Positions 1 to 9,200 of a stretch of DNA of 20,020 nucleotides are shown piece after piece. The stretch spans positions 1-20,020 of the forward strand of contig CAYJFB010000033.1 of assembly GCA_964369685.1 (NCBI GenBank). The letters are read 5' to 3'. The DNA comes from Avidesulfovibrio sp964369685 (GTDB lineage: Bacteria; Desulfobacterota; Desulfovibrionia; Desulfovibrionales; Desulfovibrionaceae). A model generated the notes under the pieces. That model was not told the DNA's origin, did no database searches, and saw only the letters and a list, made by a program, of their open reading frames with translations. Made by a program: the position numbers and the translations under genes. Position 1 is the first letter of the stretch; each line of letters opens with the position of its first letter.

Positions 1-24
1 TCAGTTCCTTCAGAGGGAAAAAAC

Positions 25-1215
25 TTAGCTGCGGTAGCTCGCGTTACAATCTATGTAGGCGTGCCCCAGATCTGAAGTCAGGAGGGTATAGGAGGCGGTG
101 TTCGTGTTTTCGGTACTGAGTGATATGTCGACAGTGAGGTCGCGTTCTTTCAGTGGTTTTTCAAGCAAAGCATCAAAATCTGTTGTGACAGGTTGTCCCA
201 AAACGAAAAGCGGTACGCCGCAAAGCGTCACACTCACCATTGCAGGATCAAGTATGACTCCTGCGCGACCTATGGCAGCCACAATGCGCCCCCAATTGGC
301 GTCACATCCGTACATGGCGGTTTTTACCAGTTGCGAGTGCCCCACAGTGCGCGCCACTTGTGCGGCGTCTGCTTCGGAAGCGGCACCGCAAACGTTAATG
401 CGAATAACTTTTGTAGATCCTTCGCCGTCTTGTACTAACATATACGCCAAATCACTCAACACGGCTGTCACAGCGTCTTCCAATAAAGCCATATCTTCAA
501 TCTTTGTAACAAGCACGTCTGCAGCACCGTTTGCCAAGGCATAGACGGTGTCATTGGTGGAGGTGTCGCCATCAACACTCACTCGATTGAATGTTTTTTC
601 AACGGCACGTTGAATCAAAGCAGTCCAACTTGCGGTATCAATAGCGGCGTCGCACAACAATACACTCAACATGGTTGCCATGTTTGGACAAATCATGCCT
701 GCACCCTTGGCAATCCCCAGCACTCGTACTTCTTTATCCGCAAAAGATATGGTTTTGGCAGCCATTTTGGGGAACGCATCGGTTGTCATGATCGCACGGG
801 CAAAATCTTCTGCATCGGCTTGACCAAGATTTTTGACCGCTTTGGGAATGGCTTTACTCCAGATATCAAGTGATATGCCGCCAATCACTCCTGTAGAAGC
901 AGGAAGAATTTCATTTGGTTTTAAATTTATTTCTTGCGCAAGTTGCTTGAGCATGGCTTTACAATCGGCGATACCTTGTTCACCTGTACAGGCGTTGGCT
1001 TGTCCTGCATTGATCAGCACCGCACGGATGGTGTTTTGCTCTTGAAGGATGGCCTTACCGACCAAAACAGGAGCGGCAGGAAAGAGATTTTGTGTGAATG
1101 TTGCCGCCGCTACGGCAGGACGATCGCTGACCAATATACCGAGTTCATTGCGTACAGTTGGGTAAAATCCGGCAGAAGTCACTCCAAATGAAAACCCTTT
1201 GGGAATAAGAGACAT
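25..1215 (-). CDS. argJ: Bifunctional ornithine acetyltransferase / N-acetylglutamate synthase ArgJ
   Basis: ArgJ moves the acetyl group from N-acetylornithine to glutamate, and in bifunctional forms also acetylates glutamate from acetyl-CoA, in cytoplasmic arginine synthesis. The 396-residue length is normal for the family. Visible motifs are INAGQANACTG (residues 68-78), the oxyanion-hole region STGVIG (107-112), the self-cleavage site NMATML with the nucleophilic Thr at 181, the DGDTSTND stretch (215-222) and the usual C-terminus ending in NASYRS. Family knowledge says the precursor cleaves itself before Thr181 into alpha and beta chains. The start is well supported: GAGGAGG lies 5 bases before the ATG. 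It lies 32 bases downstream of the class IV aminotransferase on the same strand, so the two are probably one transcript. Whether it is mono- or bifunctional cannot be told from the sequence alone. Confidence 0.96.
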   Translation of the reverse strand: MSLIPKGFSFGVTSAGFYPTVRNELGILVSDRPAVAAATFTQNLFPAAPVLVGKAILQEQNTIRAVLINAGQANACTGEQGIADCKAMLKQLAQEINLKPNEILPASTGVIGGISLDIWSKAIPKAVKNLGQADAEDFARAIMTTDAFPKMAAKTISFADKEVRVLGIAKGAGMICPNMATMLSVLLCDAAIDTASWTALIQRAVEKTFNRVSVDGDTSTNDTVYALANGAADVLVTKIEDMALLEDAVTAVLSDLAYMLVQDGEGSTKVIRINVCGAASEADAAQVARTVGHSQLVKTAMYGCDANWGRIVAAIGRAGVILDPAMVSVTLCGVPLFVLGQPVTTDFDALLEKPLKERDLTVDISLSTENTNTASYTLLTSDLGHAYIDCNASYRS

Positions 1216-1247
1216 GGTTTCCTCCTCACAGTGTGTTCATTAAAAAA

Positions 1248-2192
1248 TTAAATGAATGGTGTGCCGTGCTGGAGAAGATCGGCTTGGATGCGTTGGCGAA
1301 GTTCGATAGCGATGCTACCCGGGTTACCGTCTGCAATCGGTTGTCCTTCATAGTTGACCGCAGCGACACAGTCATGTCCTGTGCCTAAAACAAGAATTTC
1401 GCGCGCACTAAAGAGTTCTGCTTCTGAAATACGTCGTGTTGCCACAGGAACACGGTCTTTTATTATCTCAGCGGCTTTTTTGACAGTGGTACCGGGTAAG
1501 GCATTGCGAAACTCAGGTATACTGAAAACACCGTCTTTATCAATCAACACCACATTCGCAATGGCCGCTTCAGCCAGATAGCCGTCTTCATCAAATGAAA
1601 ATACCAAATCCACACCTTTTTGTGTGGCTTCAAGCGTCATGAGCACCCCGGGAAGATAGTTTGTTGTTTTGAGTTTGGCAAACATGCTGGGGCGTACAGG
1701 TATCGTACTGCGACAAGCTGAAAGACCCTTTGCGTACCACGCGTCATTATAAAAGAAACTACTATATGCTGAAATATACAAACTTGTTTCCGGACATTCT
1801 GCAGGATCTATGGAAAAACCGCCTGCACCGCGTCCTACTAAAATACGTATGGCTCCGCCGGTTGCTTTGCTTGCTTTGGCGACTGCAAGCACAGCTTCTC
1901 TCAAGTCGTCCACAGCACAAGGTGGTTCCATCAACAGTCCAGCTGCCGAACGGTAAAGTCGTAAAAGGTGTGCTTCAAGATTCAAGACTTTCCCTTCGGC
2001 AAAACGCAATGTTTCAAAAACGCCATCGCCGCGGTGTACCAAATGATCATCCACAGGCATTACCATACGGCAGGCATCACAACAAATCGCTTGAATACGA
2101 TGATCATAAAAGGCTAAAAGCTGTTCAGCACCGGGACGGGCAACAGCATCTATTGCCTGCTGCCATTGTTGACTTTCAAGAACAGGAATCAT
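1248..2192 (-). CDS. Class IV PLP-dependent aminotransferase (branched-chain aminotransferase / aminodeoxychorismate lyase type)
   Basis: This is a fold-type IV PLP enzyme of 314 residues. Visible motifs are HRGDGVFETLR (53-63), near the N-terminus as in IlvE, D-amino-acid aminotransferase and PabC; the catalytic Lys in LKTTNYLPG (Lys175); and the family's G-x-(L/V)-x-E-x3-x-N pattern at GYLAEAAIAN (204-213). The substrate cannot be fixed from the sequence: a branched-chain aminotransferase is one option, 4-amino-4-deoxychorismate lyase another. The open frame extends 29 codons further upstream to 2279, but the ATG at 2192 has GAGGAG at 7-base spacing and the upstream extension does not look like family sequence, so I chose 2192. 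It precedes argJ in a likely two-gene operon and follows asd, from which it is separated by an intrinsic terminator. Confidence 0.88.
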   Translation of the reverse strand: MIPVLESQQWQQAIDAVARPGAEQLLAFYDHRIQAICCDACRMVMPVDDHLVHRGDGVFETLRFAEGKVLNLEAHLLRLYRSAAGLLMEPPCAVDDLREAVLAVAKASKATGGAIRILVGRGAGGFSIDPAECPETSLYISAYSSFFYNDAWYAKGLSACRSTIPVRPSMFAKLKTTNYLPGVLMTLEATQKGVDLVFSFDEDGYLAEAAIANVVLIDKDGVFSIPEFRNALPGTTVKKAAEIIKDRVPVATRRISEAELFSAREILVLGTGHDCVAAVNYEGQPIADGNPGSIAIELRQRIQADLLQHGTPFI

Positions 2193-2475
2193 TTGTTTGC
2201 TCCTCATTCGGAAGCCGTTTGTGTTGTTTTTTGGGTCGTGTGCCAACAAGCTTGAATGGCACGAGAGTTTTGTTTTCACTTTTCTTCATCATACTGAATG
2301 GTGGTCATTTTCTTTTTAAATGAAAGGACGTTCAGAAAAAAGAAAATGAAAAGTCAATCTAAAAAGGATCTATATCCCAACATACAATTGAAATTGTTCA
2401 ACAGATATACGTTTTTTCTTATATGCTGAATGCAACATGGCTTCGTTCTTCTTGAGGCTGCCGAAGCTCGGAATC

Positions 2476-2503
2476 ATAAAAGAACTGGGGGAAAATCCCC
2501 CAG
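2476..2503 (-). terminator. Rho-independent terminator of asd
   Basis: A perfect 7-bp stem (CTGGGGG 2485-2491 with CCCCCAG 2497-2503) closes a 5-base loop. Reading on the minus strand it is followed by TTCTTTT. It begins 11 bases past the asd stop codon, so asd is probably transcribed separately from the two genes further downstream. Confidence 0.75.
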
Positions 2504-2513
2504 AAAAAATACT

Positions 2514-3554
2514 CTAAAAAAGATTCTTTTCAGGAACACGCAACCAATCACGTTCGAGCAAAACTTCAGCAATCTGAACAGCGTTGAGCGCGGCGCCTTT
2601 ACGGATATTGTCGGCAACAATCCATAAGTTTAATCCGTTGGCAATGGTTTCATCTTCACGGATTCGACCGACAAACGTGAGATCTTCACCGGCTGCATCA
2701 ATGGGCATCGGATAAATTTCTGCTTTGGGATTGTCCAAAACCTGCACTCCGGGGGCTTGAGACAAAATCACTCGAGCCTCTTTGGCAGAAAGTTTTTTGA
2801 CGGTTTCAATGTTCACCGATTCGCTATGTCCATAAAAAACAGGAACACGCACACATGTTGCCGTCACTTTAATACCGGGGTCTCCAATAATTTTGACGGT
2901 TTCATGAACCATCTTCATCTCTTCTTTGGTATAGTCGTTTTCAAGGAAAACATCGATATGCGGTAAGCAGTTAAAAGCTATCCGATGGGGATAGACTTCA
3001 ACCTCAGGTTCACGCATGGAAAAAAGTTGTCGCACCTGGGTTTCCATTTCCGTAATGGCTTTGTGGCCTGTTCCCGAAACAGCCTGATAGGTTGAAACCA
3101 CGACACGCGTGATTTGAGCCGCTTCATGCAAGGGTTTTAAGGCAACAACCATCTGAATGGTTGAGCAATTGGGATTGGCAATAATGCCGTTATGTTGTTC
3201 CAACGCATCGGGATTGACCTCGGGAACAACAAGGGGGCAACGCTCATCCATTCGCCATGCACTTGAATTGTCAACAACAACACACCCTGCGGCAACAGCA
3301 TGAGGCGCAAATGTCTCTGACGTGGATCCGCCTGCAGAAAACAATGCTAAGTCAATACCTTGAAAAACGTCTTCCTTCAACTCGCGCACGATCAATTCGG
3401 TATCGCCATAGGCTACAGTGGTTCCTGCCGAACGTGCAGAAGCAAAAGGAATGATTTGAGCAGCCGGAAAGGCTCTGGCGTGAAGTGTGTTGAGCATTTC
3501 ACGTCCGACAGCGCCGGTAGCACCAACAACAGCGACAACGGGGTCTTTTTTCAT
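2514..3554 (-). CDS. asd: Aspartate-semialdehyde dehydrogenase
   Basis: Asd reduces 4-aspartyl phosphate to aspartate semialdehyde with NADPH, the branch point to lysine/diaminopimelate, threonine and methionine. At 346 residues it has normal length. Visible motifs are the Rossmann loop GATGAVG (11-17), the active-site Cys130 in NPNCST, the substrate-binding stretch STYQAVSG (154-161), and the catalytic His243 in RVPVFYGHSE. The open frame can begin six codons earlier at a TTG (3572), but the ATG at 3554 has GGAGG 11 bases upstream, and that TTG lies only a few bases after the predicted transcription start, so the ATG is preferred. A promoter lies directly upstream and an intrinsic terminator directly downstream, which suggests a monocistronic unit. 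Confidence 0.96.
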   Translation of the reverse strand: MKKDPVVAVVGATGAVGREMLNTLHARAFPAAQIIPFASARSAGTTVAYGDTELIVRELKEDVFQGIDLALFSAGGSTSETFAPHAVAAGCVVVDNSSAWRMDERCPLVVPEVNPDALEQHNGIIANPNCSTIQMVVALKPLHEAAQITRVVVSTYQAVSGTGHKAITEMETQVRQLFSMREPEVEVYPHRIAFNCLPHIDVFLENDYTKEEMKMVHETVKIIGDPGIKVTATCVRVPVFYGHSESVNIETVKKLSAKEARVILSQAPGVQVLDNPKAEIYPMPIDAAGEDLTFVGRIREDETIANGLNLWIVADNIRKGAALNAVQIAEVLLERDWLRVPEKNLF

Positions 3555-3581
3555 ACTTTGATGTTCCTCCAAAAAAAGCCC

Positions 3582-3610
3582 TATATACGTGAGGTTGTGA
3601 CGCTTTGCAA
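3582..3610 (-). promoter_or_regulatory. Candidate sigma-70-type promoter of asd
   Basis: On the minus strand TTGCAA (3605-3610) is followed by a 17-base spacer and TATATA (3582-3587). Transcription would start near 3575, giving a leader of about 20 bases that still holds the GGAGG ribosome-binding site. Each box matches the consensus at 4 of 6 positions. Confidence 0.5.
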
Positions 3611-4366
3611 GTGTATGAAGGGAGAGGCGTGATCATGCTGATATAGCATGAAAAGATATATATTTTTTTTGTTTATTGCTTTTTTATATATGATATATTG
3701 TAATTGATGAAGTATATATCATTCAATCAAAAATAAAAAATCCTTTTGTGTTACTCGATAAAAATTGTGATAGAGTAAAAACAGGCTCTTGAATAATAAT
3801 ATATTCTATTTAAATATACATTTACAAATTGAAAACATATATAAGTATATTTTATAACGTTCATTTATATAGTTTTATCTTTTATAGTGTAATAATAGGA
3901 GACTACACGGAGTGATATTTTTTTATGCATCATGATTTGCATAAAATAAAAAAAAACAGAATGTTATCTTTTTTTACTGTTCTGTTGCATAGGCTACACT
4001 GCCAAACCTCATTCTAAAACCACTTGCCAGTTACACAAAGTGTTGTTATCTAAAAATAAAGACTGAGTAAATAAGGTTGCTTGATCTTATGAAACTGTTG
4101 CTACATGATTTTTGAAATATATTTCATACGGTAACAGACATGAGGCACGATTGAGCTTGTTTTTGTACAAGATATACCAAAAATTGTTTTTTGGTACACA
4201 GATTTTCAATAAAAAATGAAACAATGATGTAAAAAAACAAATCCTGATACTATTCCATCCGTTTATTTTTTTACGCTTGTTCATATGAATTGTTCTTTTT
4301 GATAAAATCTTGTGTTTTACGTCAATGATAACATTGATGTGTGCGTATGAATACATTTTTATTTAT
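3611..4366. other. AT-rich gene-free stretch between asd and the 73-residue ORF
   Basis: I see no convincing gene in this stretch. It is strongly AT-rich and holds several inverted repeats: a 7-bp repeat TCATGCT/AGCATGA with a 5-base centre (3633-3651), upstream of the asd promoter; a 9-bp repeat ATGATATAT/ATATATCAT (3690-3722); an 8-bp repeat TTTTATGC/GCATAAAA (3921-3946); and a 7-bp repeat AACAGAA/TTCTGTT (3955-3986). None has the T-tract of an intrinsic terminator. In such AT-rich sequence some of these will be chance. Confidence 0.6.
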
Positions 4367-4394
4367 TTGATTGTTTAGCAAACTTTTTTAAAAT
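4367..4394 (+). promoter_or_regulatory. Weak candidate promoter for the 73-residue ORF
   Basis: TTGATT (4367-4372), a 16-base spacer and TAAAAT (4389-4394, 5 of 6 consensus) lie 43 bases before the start codon. The surrounding sequence is so AT-rich that similar matches are expected by chance. Confidence 0.3.
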
Positions 4395-4437
4395 ATCTTT
4401 TTTTTAAAGCTTTGCAATAATACCTTGAGGAGAGGAT

Positions 4438-4659
4438 ATGGCATATCGAGTCCCTTTGGCAGAAGACGCTCCTTTTTCTGTCCAATTAAAACATTTGGCA
4501 GATGAAGAACTTTTAGATTTTTGGGCTGAAACACAGCAGTTGGAGCATCTTTTACTTCGTGATCACCGCGTCGGAACGCCTGACTTTGAACGTCAAATCG
4601 TTCTTGAATTACAACTGCGTTCTTGCTATCAAGAAGGTAAAAGTTCTTCGCTGAGCTAA
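4438..4659 (+). CDS. Small conserved-looking protein of unknown function (73 aa)
   Basis: I do not recognise this protein. It is 73 residues long and soluble, with no signal peptide or membrane segment. It begins MAYRVPLAEDAPFSVQL and its centre is rich in Asp, Glu and Leu (about residues 20-42), looking like one or two amphipathic helices. That is followed by RDHRVGTPDFERQI and a short Ser-rich tail. Evidence that it is a real gene: GGAGAGG sits at good spacing before the ATG, codon use looks like that of its neighbours and unlike the AT-rich flank, and a 12-bp terminator hairpin begins 52 bases after the stop. It therefore appears to be its own transcription unit. A small adaptor or regulatory role is conceivable, but nothing in the sequence shows it. 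Confidence 0.75.
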   Translation: MAYRVPLAEDAPFSVQLKHLADEELLDFWAETQQLEHLLLRDHRVGTPDFERQIVLELQLRSCYQEGKSSSLS

Positions 4660-4711
4660 AGCTTTTTTATAGTGTCGAGACATATTTTCATATTGAAATG
4701 ACAGCGTGTAT

Positions 4712-4750
4712 AAAGAGCTTTGCGTGATATCATAAAGCAAAGCTCTTTTT
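4712..4750 (+). terminator. Strong rho-independent terminator after the 73-residue ORF
   Basis: A perfect 12-bp stem (AAAGAGCTTTGC 4712-4723 with GCAAAGCTCTTT 4737-4748) has a 13-base loop and ends in a T-run (4746-4750). The loop itself contains the palindrome TGATATCA. It separates the small ORF from the following aminotransferase. Confidence 0.85.
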
Positions 4751-4783
4751 CTATGGAATAAAACCATCAGCAAGGATAACAAA

Positions 4784-5974
4784 ATGAAACTGATTGCAGA
4801 CAGCATGGCAACACGTATGGAAAGCGGTTCGTGGATCCGTAAAATGTTTGAAGCGGGCATACAACTTAAAAAAGAATTTGGTAATGATGCTGTTTGCGAT
4901 TTCAGTTTGGGTAATCCCGATTTACCGGCGCCTGCTGCCGTTCGTCAAGGTTTAGAAGGATTTGCAAAGCAAGCAGATCAACCTTTCAGTTTGGGATATA
5001 TGCCCAATGCAGGTTTTGCTTGGGCACGCGAAACCTTGGCACAACACCTTGCCATTCAGCAAAAAGTTGCATTGCAATCACAAGATGTGATTATTACATG
5101 TGGTGCTGCAGGCGCGTTGAATTGTTTGTTTAAAGCAGTATTAAATCCCGGTGATGAGGTGTTGGCAATGCGTCCTTACTTTGTAGAGTATGGCGCGTAT
5201 GTGGATAATCATGGCGGTGTGCTTAAAACCGTACCGACACTGGCAGACACCTTTCAGCTTGATTTAGAGGCTGTCAAAGCCGCGATCACACCACAAACTC
5301 GTGCAGTGATCATCAATTCACCAAATAATCCCACAGGCGCCATATATCCGCAAAAAGATCTGGAAGCTTTAAGCAGTCTTTTACGCACGGCCTCAGAACA
5401 GTATAACCGTCCGATTTTTCTTGTTTCGGATGAACCTTATCGTTTCTTGGCGTATGACGACAATACGGTTCCTGCGATTTTGCCGTTATATGAATATGCG
5501 CTTGTGGCCAGTTCCTTTTCAAAAAATCTTTCACTTGCCGGTGAACGTATTGGTTTTTTGGCTCTCTCACCGCATATGCAAGGGCGCAATGAATTGATGG
5601 ACGCACTGACGATGGCCAATCGGATTCTTGGTTTTGTCAATCCGCCGGTGATTGGGCAACACATTCTTGATGCCGCCATTGACGCTCAAGTCGATGCTGA
5701 TATTTACGCTCGACGCCGCAACCTCATGGCTGAAGTCTTACATGCTGCGGGTTACCAATTTCAAATGCCTGCGGGGGCGTTCTACTTTTTCCCGAAAGCT
5801 CCGGGAGGTGATGACGTATCGTTTGTCAATAATGCGCTTTTGGAACAAAAGATTCTGGCTGTTCCGGGAACGGGTTTTGGCGGCCCCGGGCATTTTCGTT
5901 TAGCCTTTTGTGTTCCCGAAGAAGTTATCACGCGCTCTCTCGACGGTTTCAAACGCGCTTTAGAGCGTGTTTAG
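4784..5974 (+). CDS. Class I/II PLP-dependent aminotransferase
   Basis: This is a fold-type I aminotransferase of the aspartate-aminotransferase family, 396 residues, the usual length. Visible features are the N-terminal SLGNPDLPAP (41-50), the cofactor region TCGAAGALNC (105-114), NSPNNPTG (178-185), the Asp that pairs with the PLP nitrogen in VSDEPYR (Asp216), the catalytic Lys247 in SSFSKNLSLAGERIG, and the substrate-carboxylate Arg372 in FRLAF. The amino-acid substrate cannot be assigned; aspartate, alanine or another amino acid are all possible. The start is supported by AAGGA about 7 bases before the ATG. It lies 33 bases after a strong terminator, so it must rely on read-through or on a promoter I could not identify. 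A likely terminator overlaps its 3' end. Confidence 0.9.
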   Translation: MKLIADSMATRMESGSWIRKMFEAGIQLKKEFGNDAVCDFSLGNPDLPAPAAVRQGLEGFAKQADQPFSLGYMPNAGFAWARETLAQHLAIQQKVALQSQDVIITCGAAGALNCLFKAVLNPGDEVLAMRPYFVEYGAYVDNHGGVLKTVPTLADTFQLDLEAVKAAITPQTRAVIINSPNNPTGAIYPQKDLEALSSLLRTASEQYNRPIFLVSDEPYRFLAYDDNTVPAILPLYEYALVASSFSKNLSLAGERIGFLALSPHMQGRNELMDALTMANRILGFVNPPVIGQHILDAAIDAQVDADIYARRRNLMAEVLHAAGYQFQMPAGAFYFFPKAPGGDDVSFVNNALLEQKILAVPGTGFGGPGHFRLAFCVPEEVITRSLDGFKRALERV

Positions 5975-5994
5975 ATTGGTTTTCTTTTTTTTTT
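5951..5994 (+). terminator. Probable rho-independent terminator overlapping the aminotransferase stop codon
   Basis: A 9-bp stem (AAACGCGCT 5951-5959 with AGCGTGTTT 5964-5972, one G-U pair) has a 4-base loop. Seven bases later a T-run of 14 Ts interrupted by one C begins (5980-5994). The gap between stem and T-run is longer than usual, so this is only probable. Confidence 0.45.
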
Positions 5995-6018
5995 AGAGAG
6001 GGGACATTCTTATTCCCA

Positions 6019-6116
6019 ACCTCCCGTGAGGTAGAACCTCTGATTCTGCGGCGCATGCCTGTGTTTCGCGCTGTTCATGCGTCGCAGTTCAAGCCGTTCT
6101 GAGAGTCTTTTGAACT
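6019..6116 (+). other. Cluster of hairpins in the convergent intergenic region; possible structured RNA
   Basis: Three elements lie in about 100 bases. First, ACCTC-GAGGT-ACCTC (6019-6040) can form either of two exclusive 5-bp hairpins. Second, CTGCGGCGCATG (6046-6057) pairs with CATGCGTCGCAG (6076-6087) over 12 positions, one of them a G-U that exists only in a plus-strand RNA. Third, AGTTCAA pairs with TTGAACT (about 6086-6117). The third stem overlaps the end of the second, so they may compete. No T-run follows on the plus strand. I do not recognise a known RNA family. Confidence 0.35.
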
Positions 6117-6148
6117 AAAAATAAAAAGACAACCGTTGAATACTGTTA

Positions 6149-6184
6149 GAAAAAATTAAAACAGCGTTGTTATAGGGACTGTTT
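6149..6184 (-). terminator. Candidate rho-independent terminator of the FIST-EAL-GGDEF gene
   Basis: On the minus strand a 6-bp stem AAACAG/CTGTTT (6179-6184 with 6159-6164) with a 14-base loop is followed by TAATTTTTT. It lies about 80 bases past the stop codon. The stem is short, so confidence is moderate. Confidence 0.4.
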
Positions 6185-6265
6185 AAGCTTTATCCATCTT
6201 GTTTTTTGGATAGGGCGTATTGCATAGCTTGCGAAGCATGACCTCGTCTTGGACTCTTTGTCTTT

Positions 6266-9200
6266 TTAGTCCTTTACTCCTTGAATCTCTGAATCCTGTG
6301 GTGTGCCCAAAACGCGAAAAGAGTTGTTATCTGCAAAAAGATATGTATTTTTGCCTTTATACTTTGCTTCGTAAAGAGTATTGTCTGCTTGGATCATCAG
6401 CTCTTCATATGTTTTTTTATTGCCTTTAATCATCACAATGCCGGCACTGACGCTGACAGTATGCAAATCAGCACCACCCAATACAATACTGTGTATATTT
6501 GCAAAGATTTTATCAAATCTCGATTGAACTTGTTCTTTATTGTTTATGTCATTGAGTAAAAGAAGAAATTCATCACCGCCCAATCTGCCTAAAATACTGC
6601 CCGGTTTAATTGCTGATTTCACTGCAGAGACAAACGATTGTAAATAAAGATCTCCTGTATGATGACCGTATGTATCATTGATATATTTAAAGTTGTCAAT
6701 ATCCAATATGGCAAGTGCATGTACTGTATTTTTATCATTTTCTACAGATATAATGCTGCTTATCTTTTCTATGGCTGTTGCTCGACTGTATGTTCCGGTT
6801 AATGAATCTTTTTCAATACTCGTTTGCAGGCTGTTACTCAAAGATTGGCTTGCTTCTAGTGTTTCAAGGATGATGTTTTTATGTTTTTTGAATATAATTG
6901 TTATAAGCATGAAATAAAGAATGTAAAGTATTGCTATAAAGCTGATAAATAATATTGTACTTCTGTTGTTTGTTTTTAACATTTGTGAATTTATTTCATT
7001 TAAAACAATACTTACAACACACCAATCTGTGTTTGGAATGCGAACCATCACAGCAGAACGCTCTTCGCCTTTGAGAAGATAGTTTAACAGTACTGTTTTT
7101 CCATTAAACATATCTTCTTTAATTGACTGTGCCGTGTGACCGTTGATAATCTCAAGCGAACCGATAAAATCATACATGTCTCCGGCGGTGAAAGCATTTT
7201 CAGTGCGTCCACTTAAATAAATCGGTGTTCCGTCAACTTGGTTGATGTGATAAAAGGCTTCTCCTCCAAAACTTTTTAGAGCCAACAACTTTGCAATGTC
7301 ATCAAGCATATACGTTCCATATATTTCGCCAACTTTTACATTGTGTAAAAAAAGATTGGCACTGAAAATCAGAATCTTATTGCCGTGTTGATCTGTATAG
7401 ATAGGCAACATAATAGCTTTTGTTCCATATGTTTTTCCATAAATTTCGTTCATGGGAATATTCAAACTTCTGCCTTCTCCGTCCACGGCAGGTTTTCCGT
7501 CATAAGAAACATATGTATCATTAAATTTTGTTGATACATTTAAGGCCGTCAATTCTTGACTATAGTTGCGAACACTATCAAAAATTGCAGCATATTCTGA
7601 CATGGCAACACTCATCAGTTGTAAAGAAATCTTTGATTCCTCGGCAAACAAAGCAATTTTATCTGAAATGCCCGTTGCAATTTCTATTAAAAACGTGTCA
7701 TTGATTTTTTTAAACTCATTTTGATTATATCTAACAAAAAATATAACAGATAAAATCGTCAACAAAGCAACCAAGCCACCGCCCAAAAAAACAAAAAGAC
7801 TTTCCTGTTTTGCCTGATTTTGATTAAAGGCTTCTTTATGTATTGTCGTTTGTTCTTCTGTTTCTTGCTCACTTTTTGCAATATTTTCTTCTGAAATAAT
7901 TTTAAGTTCCGAAAAAGGCATGGGCTTTGAAAAAAAATATCCTTGAGAATAATGGACACCGCTTTGAATCAACAATTTTTGTGTTGCCGCGGTTTCCACA
8001 AATTCGGCAATGAGTTTTACACGCATTTTTTCGCCCATAAAGGCAATGCTGTTGAGAATATGACTGTAGTTTGAATCCGTACCAAGAAGTTTTGTTAACG
8101 AACCGTTAATTTTAAGATAATCAACGTCTAAATTGCCAAATTCTATAAAATTAGAATACCCGGAACCAAAATCATCAACAGCCACTTTACACCCATATTG
8201 TTTCACATGGTGTATAAAGATTCGTAATGTTTCTAGGTCGGTAAAGGCTTCTGTTTCCAATAGCTCAAAGACAAAATTTTGTGGGTTTGAAGACATATCA
8301 AGATGCTTAAATACTGTATTCCTGAATTCTTCGGATAAAATGTCATACGCTGAAATGTTTATTGTAATGATTTCGTTGCGTTCTTTAAAGAGTTCAAAGA
8401 TTTTTGTAACCATACAACGACTTAAAGGGAGATATAAATTATACTTCTTTGCAATATCCATAAAATCATTGGGAAAAAGCATTCTGCCATCCGGATGTTG
8501 CAGACGCATCAATGCTTCATACATATGAAAACAATTTTTTTTGTTATCATAAATTCCTTGAAAATAGGGAATGATTGCATTTTCTTGAATAATGCTGTTT
8601 AATGCTGCAACAATCTGAAATTCTTCGTGAAGATGATTTATATACAGGCCGGTTGCGTCACAATGATTGAACCGTTTTTGTTCTATACTCAACATTTCCA
8701 CAGCAGAAAAATCAAGCAGTTGTTGTATCGCTATACCGTTTAACGTAAACGTAAAATCGTTAAAATAGATTGCTTTTTCGTCTGAGAAAGTGTTGCAGAC
8801 AAAATGGGTGTGAGTATTTTTTATAACGTCTATAAACGTCGTGTCACTCAATTTTTCTTCTATTATAAAAAAGAAGTTTGCAGAATCATATCTATAAAAA
8901 TGAAATGTGTGATTGGGATATTGTGTTTTTAAAAAATGAACGATATTTTGTCTGTTTTCCAAAGCAAGCTTTTCAAATATTTCTTCACCTAAAAGAAGAA
9001 GGTGTTTTTTACTGTCTTCAATGGATATAAGACAAATTTGTTGTTGTGTGTTTTGTATTTGTCTTTTAATGAATTGAGGAATTGATTCAAAGAACATTTC
9101 ATCAACATACAAAAAACGCGATTTCAATTCTTTTTCATGTTCAATGAGTGCAGCAAAGAGTTCGGATTGGAATTTTTTTTCGACAATCTGAATTTGTTTA

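Noticed and set aside
2193..2279. An N-terminal extension of the class IV aminotransferase by 29 codons
   Set aside because: The extension has no family similarity that I can see, while the ATG at 2192 has an excellent GAGGAG at 7-base spacing.
3921..3946. Palindrome TTTTATGC/GCATAAAA as an intrinsic terminator
   Set aside because: On both strands the stem is followed by As and not Ts, and no gene ends near it.
4087..4356. An 89-codon open frame on the minus strand in the AT-rich stretch
   Set aside because: Its composition follows the AT-rich background (Lys, Ile, Asn, Phe, Tyr), I recognise no motif, and I saw no convincing ribosome-binding site. It is probably spurious.
6086..6110. A tRNA T-loop-like GTTCAAGCC
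   Set aside because: The flanking bases do not form the 5-bp T-stem, and no acceptor stem or anticodon arm can be drawn.
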